From Bacteroidetes bacterium GWF2_33_16 (GTDB taxonomy: Bacteria > Bacteroidota > Bacteroidia > Bacteroidales > UBA12077): a stretch of 64,000 nt of DNA. Shown here piece by piece: positions 28,017-38,289 of this stretch. Position 1 is the first letter of the stretch; every line of letters begins with the position of its first letter. A program made the translations under genes and the position numbers. The notes below the pieces were generated by a model. It did not search any database. It saw only the letters and a program-made list of their open reading frames with translations, and had not been told where the DNA came from. The DNA is taken from positions 1 to 64,000 of the forward strand of contig MEOE01000032.1 of the NCBI GenBank assembly GCA_001768565.1, in the 5' to 3' direction.

Positions 28017-29297
28017 ATGATACTTAACCGAAAAACACAACCATTATTTCAGCAAATAAATTCAATTAAACTTATTGAGCCTGAAAAGATTTACCTCGAC
28101 AATTCTATTCCATTATATGCAATTAATGCAGGTACGCAAGATGTACTAAAAATAGATATATCGTTCGATGCCGGAGTGTGGTATCAATCAAAACCTTTGA
28201 TAGCTTCTACAGTAAATGAAATGCTTTCTGAAGGCACCAAGAATCTTACCTCAAAAGATATAGCCGAAAAACTAGATTATTACGGAGCTTTCATTCAGCC
28301 TGAACCATCGAAAGATAACGCTACCATTTCATTGTATACATTAACAAAGTATTTGCCCGAAACCATTGCTGTTTTTGCCGAAATTATAAAAAATCCAACT
28401 TTTCCTGAGCATGAGCTTAAAACCTTTATAGGTAAAAAGAAACAAGCATTCCAGGTTGAAATGGAAAAAGTTTCGAACTTAGCCCGACGACAGTTTAATA
28501 GGCAATTATTTGGTTGTGCTCATCCATATGGAGAAAGTCCTGAAATTGAAGATTATGATGCTGTTCTTCGATCTGATCTTATTCAATTTCATAAGCAATA
28601 TTATCATCCTGAAAATTGCAAAATAATTTTAGCTGGAAAAGTCGACAATGATGTTATAAAGCTTGTTAACTCTTATTTTGGTAGTAAGGATTGGTCATCA
28701 ATTAAAAAAACAGAAGCGAAAAGGATTGAATTGGTAAAACCTGAATCAACTATAGAGTTTATTAAAAAAGAAGATGCCACTCAGTCAGCAATAAGGATTG
28801 GTAAACTTACTATTAATAAAACACATTCAGACTTTCCTAAGCTTGAAGTAGTTAATACTATTCTTGGTGGTTATTTTGGATCACGATTAATGAAAGTAAT
28901 CCGAGAAGAGAAGGGTTATACCTATGGAATAGGATCGTATCTAGTGTCGTTAAAAAATGCGGGATTTTTTGTTATTTCGACAGAAGTAGGAACGGATGTA
29001 ACAAAACCTGCAACCCAGGATATTTTGAAAGAAATAAAGAGGTTGCGCGAAGGTTTAGTTACCGACGATGAATTGAAAATAGCAAAAAATTTTATGTTGG
29101 GTGATATGATGAGAGCATTTGATGGACCATTTGAGCAAGCTCAAAGTTATAAATCAATTATTGAACTGGGTATTGAAAACGATTTTTTCGATAGAACTCT
29201 GGAGGCGATAAAATCAATTACTCCACAGGAAATACATCAGTTGGTAAATGATTATTTTAACGAAAATGATATGGTGCAAACGATTGCAGGAAATTAG
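28017..29297 (+). CDS. M16-family peptidase, non-catalytic partner subunit
   Basis: This 426-residue M16 homologue lacks the HxxEH zinc motif: the region reads EMLSEGTKNL instead. It keeps the C-terminal-half signature (REEKGYTYGIGSY) that contributes Arg/Tyr to substrate binding in the active partner. It most likely forms a heterodimer with the preceding gene product. The frame extends upstream to a TTG at 27942 overlapping the previous gene, but the ATG at 28017 just after that stop is preferred. Confidence 0.92.
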   Translation: MILNRKTQPLFQQINSIKLIEPEKIYLDNSIPLYAINAGTQDVLKIDISFDAGVWYQSKPLIASTVNEMLSEGTKNLTSKDIAEKLDYYGAFIQPEPSKDNATISLYTLTKYLPETIAVFAEIIKNPTFPEHELKTFIGKKKQAFQVEMEKVSNLARRQFNRQLFGCAHPYGESPEIEDYDAVLRSDLIQFHKQYYHPENCKIILAGKVDNDVIKLVNSYFGSKDWSSIKKTEAKRIELVKPESTIEFIKKEDATQSAIRIGKLTINKTHSDFPKLEVVNTILGGYFGSRLMKVIREEKGYTYGIGSYLVSLKNAGFFVISTEVGTDVTKPATQDILKEIKRLREGLVTDDELKIAKNFMLGDMMRAFDGPFEQAQSYKSIIELGIENDFFDRTLEAIKSITPQEIHQLVNDYFNENDMVQTIAGN

Positions 29298-29380
29298 TTT
29301 TATGATTATAAAAACTACTGTAATTAGAGATAAATTTCTTATTTTAGAATTTTAATATACAAAACATAAAAAAGAGAATT

Positions 29381-30247
29381 ATGTACGACAGCAAAAAGCA
29401 CAGCTTATACAAACAGATGGAAGTTGAATCGGTTATTTCCAATGTTTTTTCTACATATTTTAGAAATTTCCTTCCATTATTTATTATCAGTTTCGTAGGA
29501 GTTTTCATTGTTCAGTTATTCATATATAGCACTGGATTTTATGATGTTCTAAATGACTTTGATCCAGCAATTGTTGAAGGGAATTTGGGGTTTTTTATGA
29601 AACTCATTTTGAAAATGATGTTAATAATGATTGTAGTTTATGGAATCTTAAATGCTTTTTTAATTAATTACTTATTTGTTAAAGATATTGATTCAAATGT
29701 ATCTTTTACTTCTATTTTAGGCGATTCTCTTCGAAAATTTTCTGTTCATATGGTATTCTTTATGATTCTTACTATGATTATTATTATGGTAGGAATGATT
29801 TTTGGCGTAATAGTTTTTGTTGTTGGGATGTTACTTGCAGCATTGTATTTGGGTTCTGTTTTAATTAGCGGATGCTCTGTAGTTGTTGTTGAACAGAAAA
29901 ATGCATTCGATGCAATTGGCCGCTCATTTAGTCTTTCTCATAAAGACTTCTGGCAATCATTAGGATCCTTCGTATTATTCGTACTTATAATGATCTTAAT
30001 ATCAATTGTTCTTAGTGCTGTTGTTGCAATACCTGTTGTAATAATGTTTTTCGATAAACTTGGTGAAACAGGTAGTATCTTCGAAGCATTTAATTTAAAA
30101 TTATATGATATTGGAATTTGGTCGGCAATAATAAACTCATTTGTTTCAGCGCTTATATATCCTCTTTATGCCATTTTTTCATTGGTTTTATATTTAAAAC
30201 TTAAGTATATTGAAGATAGGAGGGCTAATATTGATGTTGTTGAATAG
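29381..30247 (+). CDS. Multi-spanning membrane protein of unknown function
   Basis: I cannot assign a function. The 288-residue protein begins with a soluble stretch (MYDSKKHSLYKQMEVESVI) and then has about six hydrophobic segments, with repeated short motifs such as ISGCSVVVVEQKNAFDAIGRS. The segment FDAIGRSFSLSHKDFWQSLG resembles the amphipathic linker in glycerophosphoryl-diester-phosphodiesterase membrane domain or DUF975-like proteins, a weak impression only. It follows the M16 pair by 83 bp and precedes yaaA on the same strand. Confidence 0.75.
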   Translation: MYDSKKHSLYKQMEVESVISNVFSTYFRNFLPLFIISFVGVFIVQLFIYSTGFYDVLNDFDPAIVEGNLGFFMKLILKMMLIMIVVYGILNAFLINYLFVKDIDSNVSFTSILGDSLRKFSVHMVFFMILTMIIIMVGMIFGVIVFVVGMLLAALYLGSVLISGCSVVVVEQKNAFDAIGRSFSLSHKDFWQSLGSFVLFVLIMILISIVLSAVVAIPVVIMFFDKLGETGSIFEAFNLKLYDIGIWSAIINSFVSALIYPLYAIFSLVLYLKLKYIEDRRANIDVVE

Positions 30248-30321
30248 TATAATATGCTAATTATTAAGGCTGTAAGACTAATTGATATATTGTAATAATT
30301 TATAAATTAAAATTAATATAA

Positions 30322-31086
30322 ATGATTCATATATTATCGCCAGCAAAAACCCTTGATTATAAAAATACAATTCAAACCAAAAGGTTTAGCTTGCCCGATT
30401 TATTAAATGAATCAAGAATATTGATTGAGGAGCTTAAAAAACTCAATCCAAAAGACCTTGAAAAATTAATGAGCATTAACAGCGAATTAGCTGTATTAAA
30501 TTTCGAACGAAATTTGTCATGGCGACAGCCATTTACTATAGATAATGCCAAGCAGGCACTTGCAGTTTTTAAAGGACAGGTATTTATAGGACTAGATGCC
30601 AACACACTTTCAGAAGAGGATTTGATATTTGCACAGGAAAGTCTACGCATTTTGTCAGGATTTTATGGTGTTCTTCGACCATTGGACTTAATTCAACCCT
30701 ATCGTCTTGAGATGGGTACTAATCTTGCAAATCCAAGAGGAAAAAATCTATATCAATTTTGGGGCACAAAACTTACTGAGATTATAAATACTGAATTAGA
30801 AAAGCAAAAGCAAAAAGTGCTTATCAATCTTGCGTCGAACGAATATTTTAAAGCAATAAATCCAAAACAAATTAAAGGCAAGATAATTACTCCCGTTTTT
30901 AAAGAATCAAAAGGGAATGAGTATAAGCAGGTAACTATTTATGCTAAAACTGCACGTGGATATATGAGTCGGTTTATTATTCAAAACCAAATAGAAAATC
31001 CAGAAGATATAAAAGCATTCGATATTGGTGGTTATTTATATCACTCTGATTTATCATCAGAAAACGAGTGGGTTTTTACGCGATAA
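30322..31086 (+). CDS. yaaA: Peroxide stress protein YaaA (UPF0246)
   Basis: This 254-residue YaaA/DUF328 protein starts with the family signature MIHILSPAKTLDY. The second half has GFYGVLRPLDLIQPYRLEMG, NLASNEYFKAI and the C-terminal KTARGYMSRFII. In E. coli YaaA limits intracellular iron during peroxide stress and binds DNA with a helix-hairpin-helix-like motif. It is probably cytoplasmic. It is convergent with the LVIVD gene, with a 25-bp gap. Confidence 0.95.
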   Translation: MIHILSPAKTLDYKNTIQTKRFSLPDLLNESRILIEELKKLNPKDLEKLMSINSELAVLNFERNLSWRQPFTIDNAKQALAVFKGQVFIGLDANTLSEEDLIFAQESLRILSGFYGVLRPLDLIQPYRLEMGTNLANPRGKNLYQFWGTKLTEIINTELEKQKQKVLINLASNEYFKAINPKQIKGKIITPVFKESKGNEYKQVTIYAKTARGYMSRFIIQNQIENPEDIKAFDIGGYLYHSDLSSENEWVFTR

Positions 31087-31111
31087 GTATTTTGTTTATT
31101 GAACTACTAGC

Positions 31112-32113
31112 TTATTCAACCTGAAAAACCATAATTCCATAATCCCGGCTATTTGTTGTAAATGAAGCAAATAGGGTTGAGCCTTTTATTGTGATACTTT
31201 GAAATTTTTTGTCTTTCTCAACATGCTCGAAAATTTTCTCAGGTTTTTCGGGTTCCTTAATATCATATACTTCAATCGATTTTGAACAAACTACGTAAAG
31301 ATAATTTCTGTCAATAGCTAAATCAATTGCTTTGCCATTGGTTTTAATATTTCCTACTTCATGTGGGTAAAGAGGCAAATTAAGGTTTAAAATCGATAAT
31401 CCGCGGAAATCATTTGCCACGTATCCAGTAGTTGCTCTAACCAAGATTTTATTAGCAGGTGCATCATACATGAAATCTTTTGGAAATTCAGCTTGCTTAA
31501 AACCGGTAATTGGTTCTTTAAATTTAAAGGTTTTTAATCCTCTATCGCCACCCGAAATCATAATATATGGTGACAGTATTTGTATGTTTTTTACCGAAAA
31601 GTCTTTTACATTATTTCTCGAAACCATTGTAATATTACTTAAATCGCTAAAATCAATAATTTCGAGACCTAACGATTTGTAACCCAAACAAGCAAAATTT
31701 TCAAAAATTTCTACACAGTAAACTTCCTGATGTCTGTAATAAGTGCCAATACTGTATATGGTTTCGGGATCAGTAATATCAAGAATTTTTAATCCAAGGT
31801 CGCCATATGAAAGATAAGCTCTGTTATCAATAACTTTTATTCCATAGGCATTACCAAATACTTTTTTGCCATAACGTTTTTCATATTCCTCGTATTTCGA
31901 AAACTTATTAATATTATTTATATCAGAAATATTAAGTATTTGAAGTTCTTCGTTGCCTAATGGCAGAAACAATAAAGTATCTTTTATATCAAAATTCGAT
32001 AAGTCGATATCTTTACTACTTGATTCGTATACAGATACAGGATAAATATATTGTGCATTTAATAGATTAACAGTGATTGTATTTATAATAAAAATAAGAA
32101 GCAGTTTTCTCAT
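31112..32113 (-). CDS. LVIVD-repeat beta-propeller protein, exported
   Basis: This 333-residue protein has a signal peptide (MRKLLLIFIINTITVNLLNA). It then carries repeated LVIVD-type motifs, for example GLKILDITDPETI, GLEIIDFSDLSNI, GLSILNLNLPLYP and SIEVYDIKEPEKP, each about 40-45 residues apart. Such repeats are predicted to form a beta-propeller on the cell surface or in the periplasm. No catalytic residues or sorting domain were seen, and the function is unknown. It lies downstream of the RlmI-like gene but 62 bp away, so operon membership is uncertain. Confidence 0.85.
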   Translation of the reverse strand: MRKLLLIFIINTITVNLLNAQYIYPVSVYESSSKDIDLSNFDIKDTLLFLPLGNEELQILNISDINNINKFSKYEEYEKRYGKKVFGNAYGIKVIDNRAYLSYGDLGLKILDITDPETIYSIGTYYRHQEVYCVEIFENFACLGYKSLGLEIIDFSDLSNITMVSRNNVKDFSVKNIQILSPYIMISGGDRGLKTFKFKEPITGFKQAEFPKDFMYDAPANKILVRATTGYVANDFRGLSILNLNLPLYPHEVGNIKTNGKAIDLAIDRNYLYVVCSKSIEVYDIKEPEKPEKIFEHVEKDKKFQSITIKGSTLFASFTTNSRDYGIMVFQVE

Positions 32114-32175
32114 AGCAAAGATTTATTTTTGATTTTTATTATGCAAAACTAAGCAAATAACTAAATTGGAATTAC

Positions 32176-33360
32176 TTATTCGACATAAATTACCAGTCCT
32201 TTTAAATACTCACCTTCAGGATGATACATGCTAACCGGATGATCGCCCGGTTGTGTTAGTTGATGGAGAATACGAACATTTCGTCCGGTATTGGCAGCTG
32301 CGGCAAAAACACTCTTTCGAAATTCTTCTTTACTTACTACTTGCGAGCACGAAAATGTAAATATTATACCTCCGGGTTTTATTTTTTCAATTGCTTGCGC
32401 ATTTAATCTTTTATATCCCTGTAATGCATTTTTTAAGGCATTGGTATGTTTAGCAAAGGCTGGTGGGTCAAGTATTATCAAATCATATTTTTGATCAATA
32501 GAATGTAAATATTCGAAAGCGTCAACAGCAAAACTTTCGTGAATATTATTTTTGCCAAAATTAAGCTCTATGTTTTCATTTGTAAGATTAATAGCTATTT
32601 GCGAGCTATCTACTGAATGCACAATTTTTGCCCCACCTCTCATAGCATAAACAGAAAAACCTCCAGTATATCCAAATACATTTAATACCGATCGGTTCTT
32701 TGCATATTCTGATAAAAGTTTTCTGTTTTCGCGTTGATCAATAAAGAAACCTGTTTTTTGGCCTTCTTCCCAGCTTATTTTAAATTTATTGCCATATTCA
32801 AGCACAATATCCTCAGATAAAGAGCCATTTAAGTAGCCATTTTTAGGATGAATATCTGATTTAAATGGAATTGTAGATTCGCTTTTATCATATACGGCAA
32901 GTAGTGTTTTTCCATAAATATTTTGTAGAGCTTTTACCACTTGATCTTTAGATAAGTACATTCCAATTGAATGCATTTGAGTAACAGCTGTTCCATTATA
33001 AAAATCAATTATAAGTCCGGGTAAGCCATCACCTTCGCCATGTATTAAGCGATATACATTATTGTTTTTATTTTCAGCAAGGCCGAGCATTTTTCTCAAT
33101 GCAAAAGCACTCTCAATTTTTTTATTCCAGAACTCCTGATCAATATCGATTTTATCAAATGAAAGCACTCTTATTGCAATTGATCCTATCTGGTAATGTC
33201 CGATAGCCAGAAACTCATTGTTGGAACTATAAACCTCCACCAGCTCGCCTTCGGATAATTGCTGCGTATTTGACTTAATTGCTCCTGAAAATATCCAGGG
33301 ATGATATCTTTTTGATGATTGCTCTTTCCCTGGTTTTAATATTATTTTGGGGTAATTCAT
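32176..33360 (-). CDS. RlmI-like rRNA cytosine-C5 methyltransferase
   Basis: This 394-residue class I SAM-dependent methyltransferase has an N-terminal PUA-type RNA-binding domain (about 1-75). The catalytic fold carries the SAM site NVFGYTGGFSVYAMRGGA, the motif ILDPPAF and a Cys motif FTFSCSQ. E. coli RlmI makes m5C1962 in 23S rRNA. The same activity is likely but not proven, because RlmK/YccW relatives look alike. It is the last gene of a DUF5063-exonuclease-methyltransferase run, with 33 bp between it and the exonuclease. Confidence 0.9.
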   Translation of the reverse strand: MNYPKIILKPGKEQSSKRYHPWIFSGAIKSNTQQLSEGELVEVYSSNNEFLAIGHYQIGSIAIRVLSFDKIDIDQEFWNKKIESAFALRKMLGLAENKNNNVYRLIHGEGDGLPGLIIDFYNGTAVTQMHSIGMYLSKDQVVKALQNIYGKTLLAVYDKSESTIPFKSDIHPKNGYLNGSLSEDIVLEYGNKFKISWEEGQKTGFFIDQRENRKLLSEYAKNRSVLNVFGYTGGFSVYAMRGGAKIVHSVDSSQIAINLTNENIELNFGKNNIHESFAVDAFEYLHSIDQKYDLIILDPPAFAKHTNALKNALQGYKRLNAQAIEKIKPGGIIFTFSCSQVVSKEEFRKSVFAAAANTGRNVRILHQLTQPGDHPVSMYHPEGEYLKGLVIYVE

Positions 33361-33393
33361 AGTTTTTAATCTAAAATAATGAAATGTAATAGG

Positions 33394-33969
33394 TTACAAT
33401 AGGTTGTTAAGTCTTTTATAAATCTGCAAACAAGCCCATGCATCTGTTGCAGCATAAATCTGTTGTGCTTCTGTAAGTTCTGGCCTATCCCAATTAGTCA
33501 CCTGCTGCGATTTTGAAATTCGTTGCTGAAAAACAATTGCCATTATCTTTTTCAGACTTTTACTTTCTATACCAAAAGCCTTTACATAGTTCTGTAAATC
33601 GATAAAAGTTTCTGGCTTAAATTTATTTAGTCGTTTTAGTATGGCAAGATCATCCTTAAGCGCGAGACCAATTTTCTTTATATCCTGATTTTCAAAAATC
33701 TCAATAAGTTGGTTGGGTAAACCTATAATATTAAGCCTAAAAAGAAAGGCCTGGCTCGATGTGGAAAGTTGTAAAAGCGAAACAGAGTTTATTACTCCTT
33801 TTTTAAAAGATGGACGTGTTTCGGTATCAATACCTATTATTGGCTGGTCTTTTAATAATGGAAAATAATATTCGACTTTTTTTTGTGTATCTACAAGAAA
33901 AACCTTTCCTGGAAACTGTGTTAGAGGGTAATCTTTTATTTCCTCGTTAGTGATATCTTTAGCAAACAT
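33394..33969 (-). CDS. DEDD-family 3'-5' exonuclease (RNase D-like)
   Basis: This 191-residue stand-alone 3'-5' exonuclease domain has all three motifs: Exo I GIDTETRP (Asp/Glu), Exo II with DLQNYVKAFG, and Exo III IYAATDAWACLQIY (Tyr plus Asp). It lacks the HRDC domains of RNase D and the polymerase domain of Pol I, as in the short Bacteroidota family. It lies 2 bp from DUF5063 and 33 bp from the RlmI-like gene, which points to an RNA-processing role. Confidence 0.92.
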   Translation of the reverse strand: MFAKDITNEEIKDYPLTQFPGKVFLVDTQKKVEYYFPLLKDQPIIGIDTETRPSFKKGVINSVSLLQLSTSSQAFLFRLNIIGLPNQLIEIFENQDIKKIGLALKDDLAILKRLNKFKPETFIDLQNYVKAFGIESKSLKKIMAIVFQQRISKSQQVTNWDRPELTEAQQIYAATDAWACLQIYKRLNNLL

Positions 33970-33971
33970 TT

Positions 33972-34598
33972 CTAGTCCATTTTATTTAAATCAGATTGTC
34001 TTTTTGTAATAAACCAATCCGATGTATCTCTTTCTTCTTCATCACTATTATCTTCATCATTTTCAGAATCTAAAATATCGGGATTAAGTAAAATGGTATG
34101 TATAGCTTTTATTGCATTTATAGCTTTTTGTCCCCAGTATTCATTAAAGTTTGATTGGCATTCACCCAGAGCATCTTTCATTATATCTTCGGTTCCCATA
34201 TTCATAAGGCTTACGAAATTCTTGATATCCTGGTAAACATCAGTAATATCTTCTGAAATACTCATCGATACAATTTCTATTTTACCTGTTTTGTCTGATT
34301 TTTGGGTATCGTAATACTCGTCAAGAATTCCAAGCTTTTTCTGAATCGCATCGTGAATTAAGTACCAATCTTCTTCGGTTACAAAAGTCTCGATCTCTTC
34401 ATTTAATTCATAATCAGGTTTCGGTAATAAGGATCCTTTTAAATACAATAGAGAAAGTATTTTTCGCGATTTATCCAATAAATCGAAAGTTGATAACGAA
34501 GGAGTCTTTTCAATAAACAGGCAATATTCTGCAGCAATGGTTAAAAACTCTGTAATTCCTTGTGAATAAAGAAAACTATTTTCTGATTCGTTTTGCAT
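33972..34598 (-). CDS. DUF5063 domain protein
   Basis: This 208-residue, largely alpha-helical acidic protein has a cluster of Asp/Glu residues near its C-terminus (SENDEDNSDEEERD). The fold I associate with it is DUF5063, a family common in Bacteroidota with no known reaction. Its stop is 2 bp from the exonuclease start, so translation is probably coupled. A TACCTTTG -7 box lies just upstream, which makes this the first gene of the unit. A function linked to RNA or tRNA metabolism is inference from neighbours. Confidence 0.8.
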   Translation of the reverse strand: MQNESENSFLYSQGITEFLTIAAEYCLFIEKTPSLSTFDLLDKSRKILSLLYLKGSLLPKPDYELNEEIETFVTEEDWYLIHDAIQKKLGILDEYYDTQKSDKTGKIEIVSMSISEDITDVYQDIKNFVSLMNMGTEDIMKDALGECQSNFNEYWGQKAINAIKAIHTILLNPDILDSENDEDNSDEEERDTSDWFITKRQSDLNKMD

Positions 34599-34621
34599 CC
34601 TTTGGTATTAAAATTCAGGGG

Positions 34622-34629
34622 CAAAGGTA
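34622..34629 (-). promoter_or_regulatory. -7 promoter box for the DUF5063-exonuclease-RlmI unit
   Basis: On the minus strand this reads TACCTTTG, an exact TAnnTTTG match 24 bp ahead of the DUF5063 ATG. No clear -33 TTTG is seen. Confidence 0.45.
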
Positions 34630-34732
34630 TAAAAAAAGTCGGTAATGTTCGGAGCATATAAATAATCATTGTAATATTGAAGGTGTGTTAGGCTCAAGAT
34701 AAAGTACAATGGCTAAAGGGAATTTATCTGTA

Positions 34733-36640
34733 TTAACTTTTTATCCAGAACAATTTATCCTGTTCGTTTTTTGAGATTTTCTCATTATCAAGTAACCACT
34801 GAATAACACGTATAACTTTATCTTTATTGTATTTCGAGTGACCAACTAATAGGTCAATATCCATTTCCTGTTTTTGGAGAGCATCTTTTAGTTCTTCTAA
34901 TATTAAGTCAAATTCGTATTTGCTGAGGTCTAGTTCATTACGACGGGTACAAACATCACATATTCCACATCGGTCTGGTTCTTTATCTCCAAAATAACTG
35001 AGGAGCATTTGACTTCGGCATTTATTGGTTGATGCGGCATATTGAACTATAGCTTTTAGTTTCTCGAAATAACGTTGTTTCCTGAATTCATAGTTTTCGC
35101 GCGATATATGTAATGATTTGTCGTCAAGTCGTTCTTCGACATAGAATATAAGTGGATTTTTTTTCTGAGGTATATAATCAATAATACCTACCGATTTTAA
35201 TCTGCTCAAATATTTAAATACAATATCGATTTCAACTTTAGCTTTTTTTGCAAGCGAAAATTCATCTATGTTAACATATTCGGAAAAAACGCCTGTGTAG
35301 GAGCGTAGAACAAGTTTTATAAATCCATCAAATTGTGCATTAGCTACCTGAAATTTATATAAATCGTCGCGATTAGTTTTAAAGTGGATTTTCGATGGGT
35401 TATTAAATTCATCAGTTAGCTCAATGTATCCTTCGCGCTGCAAAAAGCTTAAGCTACTTATAATTTTAATAAGATTGAAATTGTAATTTTTAGCAAAATC
35501 CGACATTATAAAGTCATAGGAGATATTTTTTCCCCCACCGTATGGTATTTTAAAATAATTACCCAGAGCTTGATAAACCTCTTTTATTTCTTTTATCTCT
35601 GGAAAGTTAGTATCAATTCTTTGTTCTGCTTTTACCTTATCAGAGTTGTTGTATAATAGTACAGCAGTAGCTTTTTTCTCATCACGTCCTGCTCTGCCTG
35701 CTTCTTGAAAATAAGCTTCGATGCTATCTGGCAAATCAATATGTATAACAAAACGAACATCGGGTTTGTCAATACCCATTCCAAAAGCATTCGTCGCTAC
35801 CATAACCCTTTTAGTGCCATTCTTCCAATCGTTTTGTTTTGTGCTTCGAACTTCGTGTTTTAGCCCAGCATGATAGTAATCGGCTGAGATTTTATTTTTC
35901 TGAAGAAAGACTGCTATTTCTTTTGTTTTTTTACGGTTACGTACATATATAATTCCACTACCTTTTACTTTATTAATGGTTTCAAGTAGATATTTCATTT
36001 TATCTTCAACCTGTCGAACAAGGTAAACCAGGTTTTTTCGTTCAAAGCTCTTTTGGAATAAGTTAGGAAATTCAAAATTTAGTTTCTGTTGAATATCCTT
36101 AACAACTTTAGGTGTTGCAGTAGCAGTTAGCGCAAGAACCGGAACGTCAGGAATAAGATTTCGGAACTCTGCAATTTTTAAGTAGGATGGTCTGAAATCA
36201 TAACCCCATTCTGATATACAGTGAGCTTCGTCAATGGCCAACAGGTTTACCTGCATATGCTTAATTCTAATTTGAAAAATATCCGTATCTAATCGTTCTG
36301 GAGAAACATATAAAAATTTAACGGTTCCATAGATACAATTTTCGAGTGCAATGTCAATCTCGTTTTTTGACATTCCCGAGTTAATCGAGATAGCATTTAT
36401 TCCCCTGCTTTTAAGGTTTTCTACCTGATCTTTCATTAGTGCAATTAATGGAGTAACCACTATACATATACCTTCTTTGGCCATTGCCGGTACCTGAAAT
36501 GTTATTGATTTTCCTCCACCTGTTGGCATTAGCGCAAGAGTATCCTTACCCGACATTACCGAGTTAATGATATCTTCCTGGAGAGGTCTGAATTTTGAGT
36601 ATCCCCAGTATTTAACCAATATTTGTTCGTACTGGTTCAT
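34733..36640 (-). CDS. recQ: RecQ-family ATP-dependent DNA helicase
   Basis: This 635-residue 3'-5' helicase of RecF-type recombination and repair has Walker A in MPTGGGKSITFQ (Lys44), DEAH in LLAIDEAHCISEWGYDFRP, and motif VI QEAGRAGRD. The RQC zinc-binding cysteines are present in SQMLLSYFGDKEPDRCGICD. The C-terminal end is short and I see no HRDC domain, as in a minority of bacterial RecQ proteins. It is divergent from guaB. Confidence 0.95.
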   Translation of the reverse strand: MNQYEQILVKYWGYSKFRPLQEDIINSVMSGKDTLALMPTGGGKSITFQVPAMAKEGICIVVTPLIALMKDQVENLKSRGINAISINSGMSKNEIDIALENCIYGTVKFLYVSPERLDTDIFQIRIKHMQVNLLAIDEAHCISEWGYDFRPSYLKIAEFRNLIPDVPVLALTATATPKVVKDIQQKLNFEFPNLFQKSFERKNLVYLVRQVEDKMKYLLETINKVKGSGIIYVRNRKKTKEIAVFLQKNKISADYYHAGLKHEVRSTKQNDWKNGTKRVMVATNAFGMGIDKPDVRFVIHIDLPDSIEAYFQEAGRAGRDEKKATAVLLYNNSDKVKAEQRIDTNFPEIKEIKEVYQALGNYFKIPYGGGKNISYDFIMSDFAKNYNFNLIKIISSLSFLQREGYIELTDEFNNPSKIHFKTNRDDLYKFQVANAQFDGFIKLVLRSYTGVFSEYVNIDEFSLAKKAKVEIDIVFKYLSRLKSVGIIDYIPQKKNPLIFYVEERLDDKSLHISRENYEFRKQRYFEKLKAIVQYAASTNKCRSQMLLSYFGDKEPDRCGICDVCTRRNELDLSKYEFDLILEELKDALQKQEMDIDLLVGHSKYNKDKVIRVIQWLLDNEKISKNEQDKLFWIKS

Positions 36641-36745
36641 TTACCTTTTTTATATGTAATTTTACGCAGGTTAAAAATCGTTAAAAAAATCGATTCTTTT
36701 GATATTATGAAAATTTAAACCCAATAATTTACCAAAAATTTGTAA

Positions 36746-38260
<1,515 letters not shown>

Positions 38261-38289
38261 TACATTTTTTAAGATAAAAACTACTTGTG

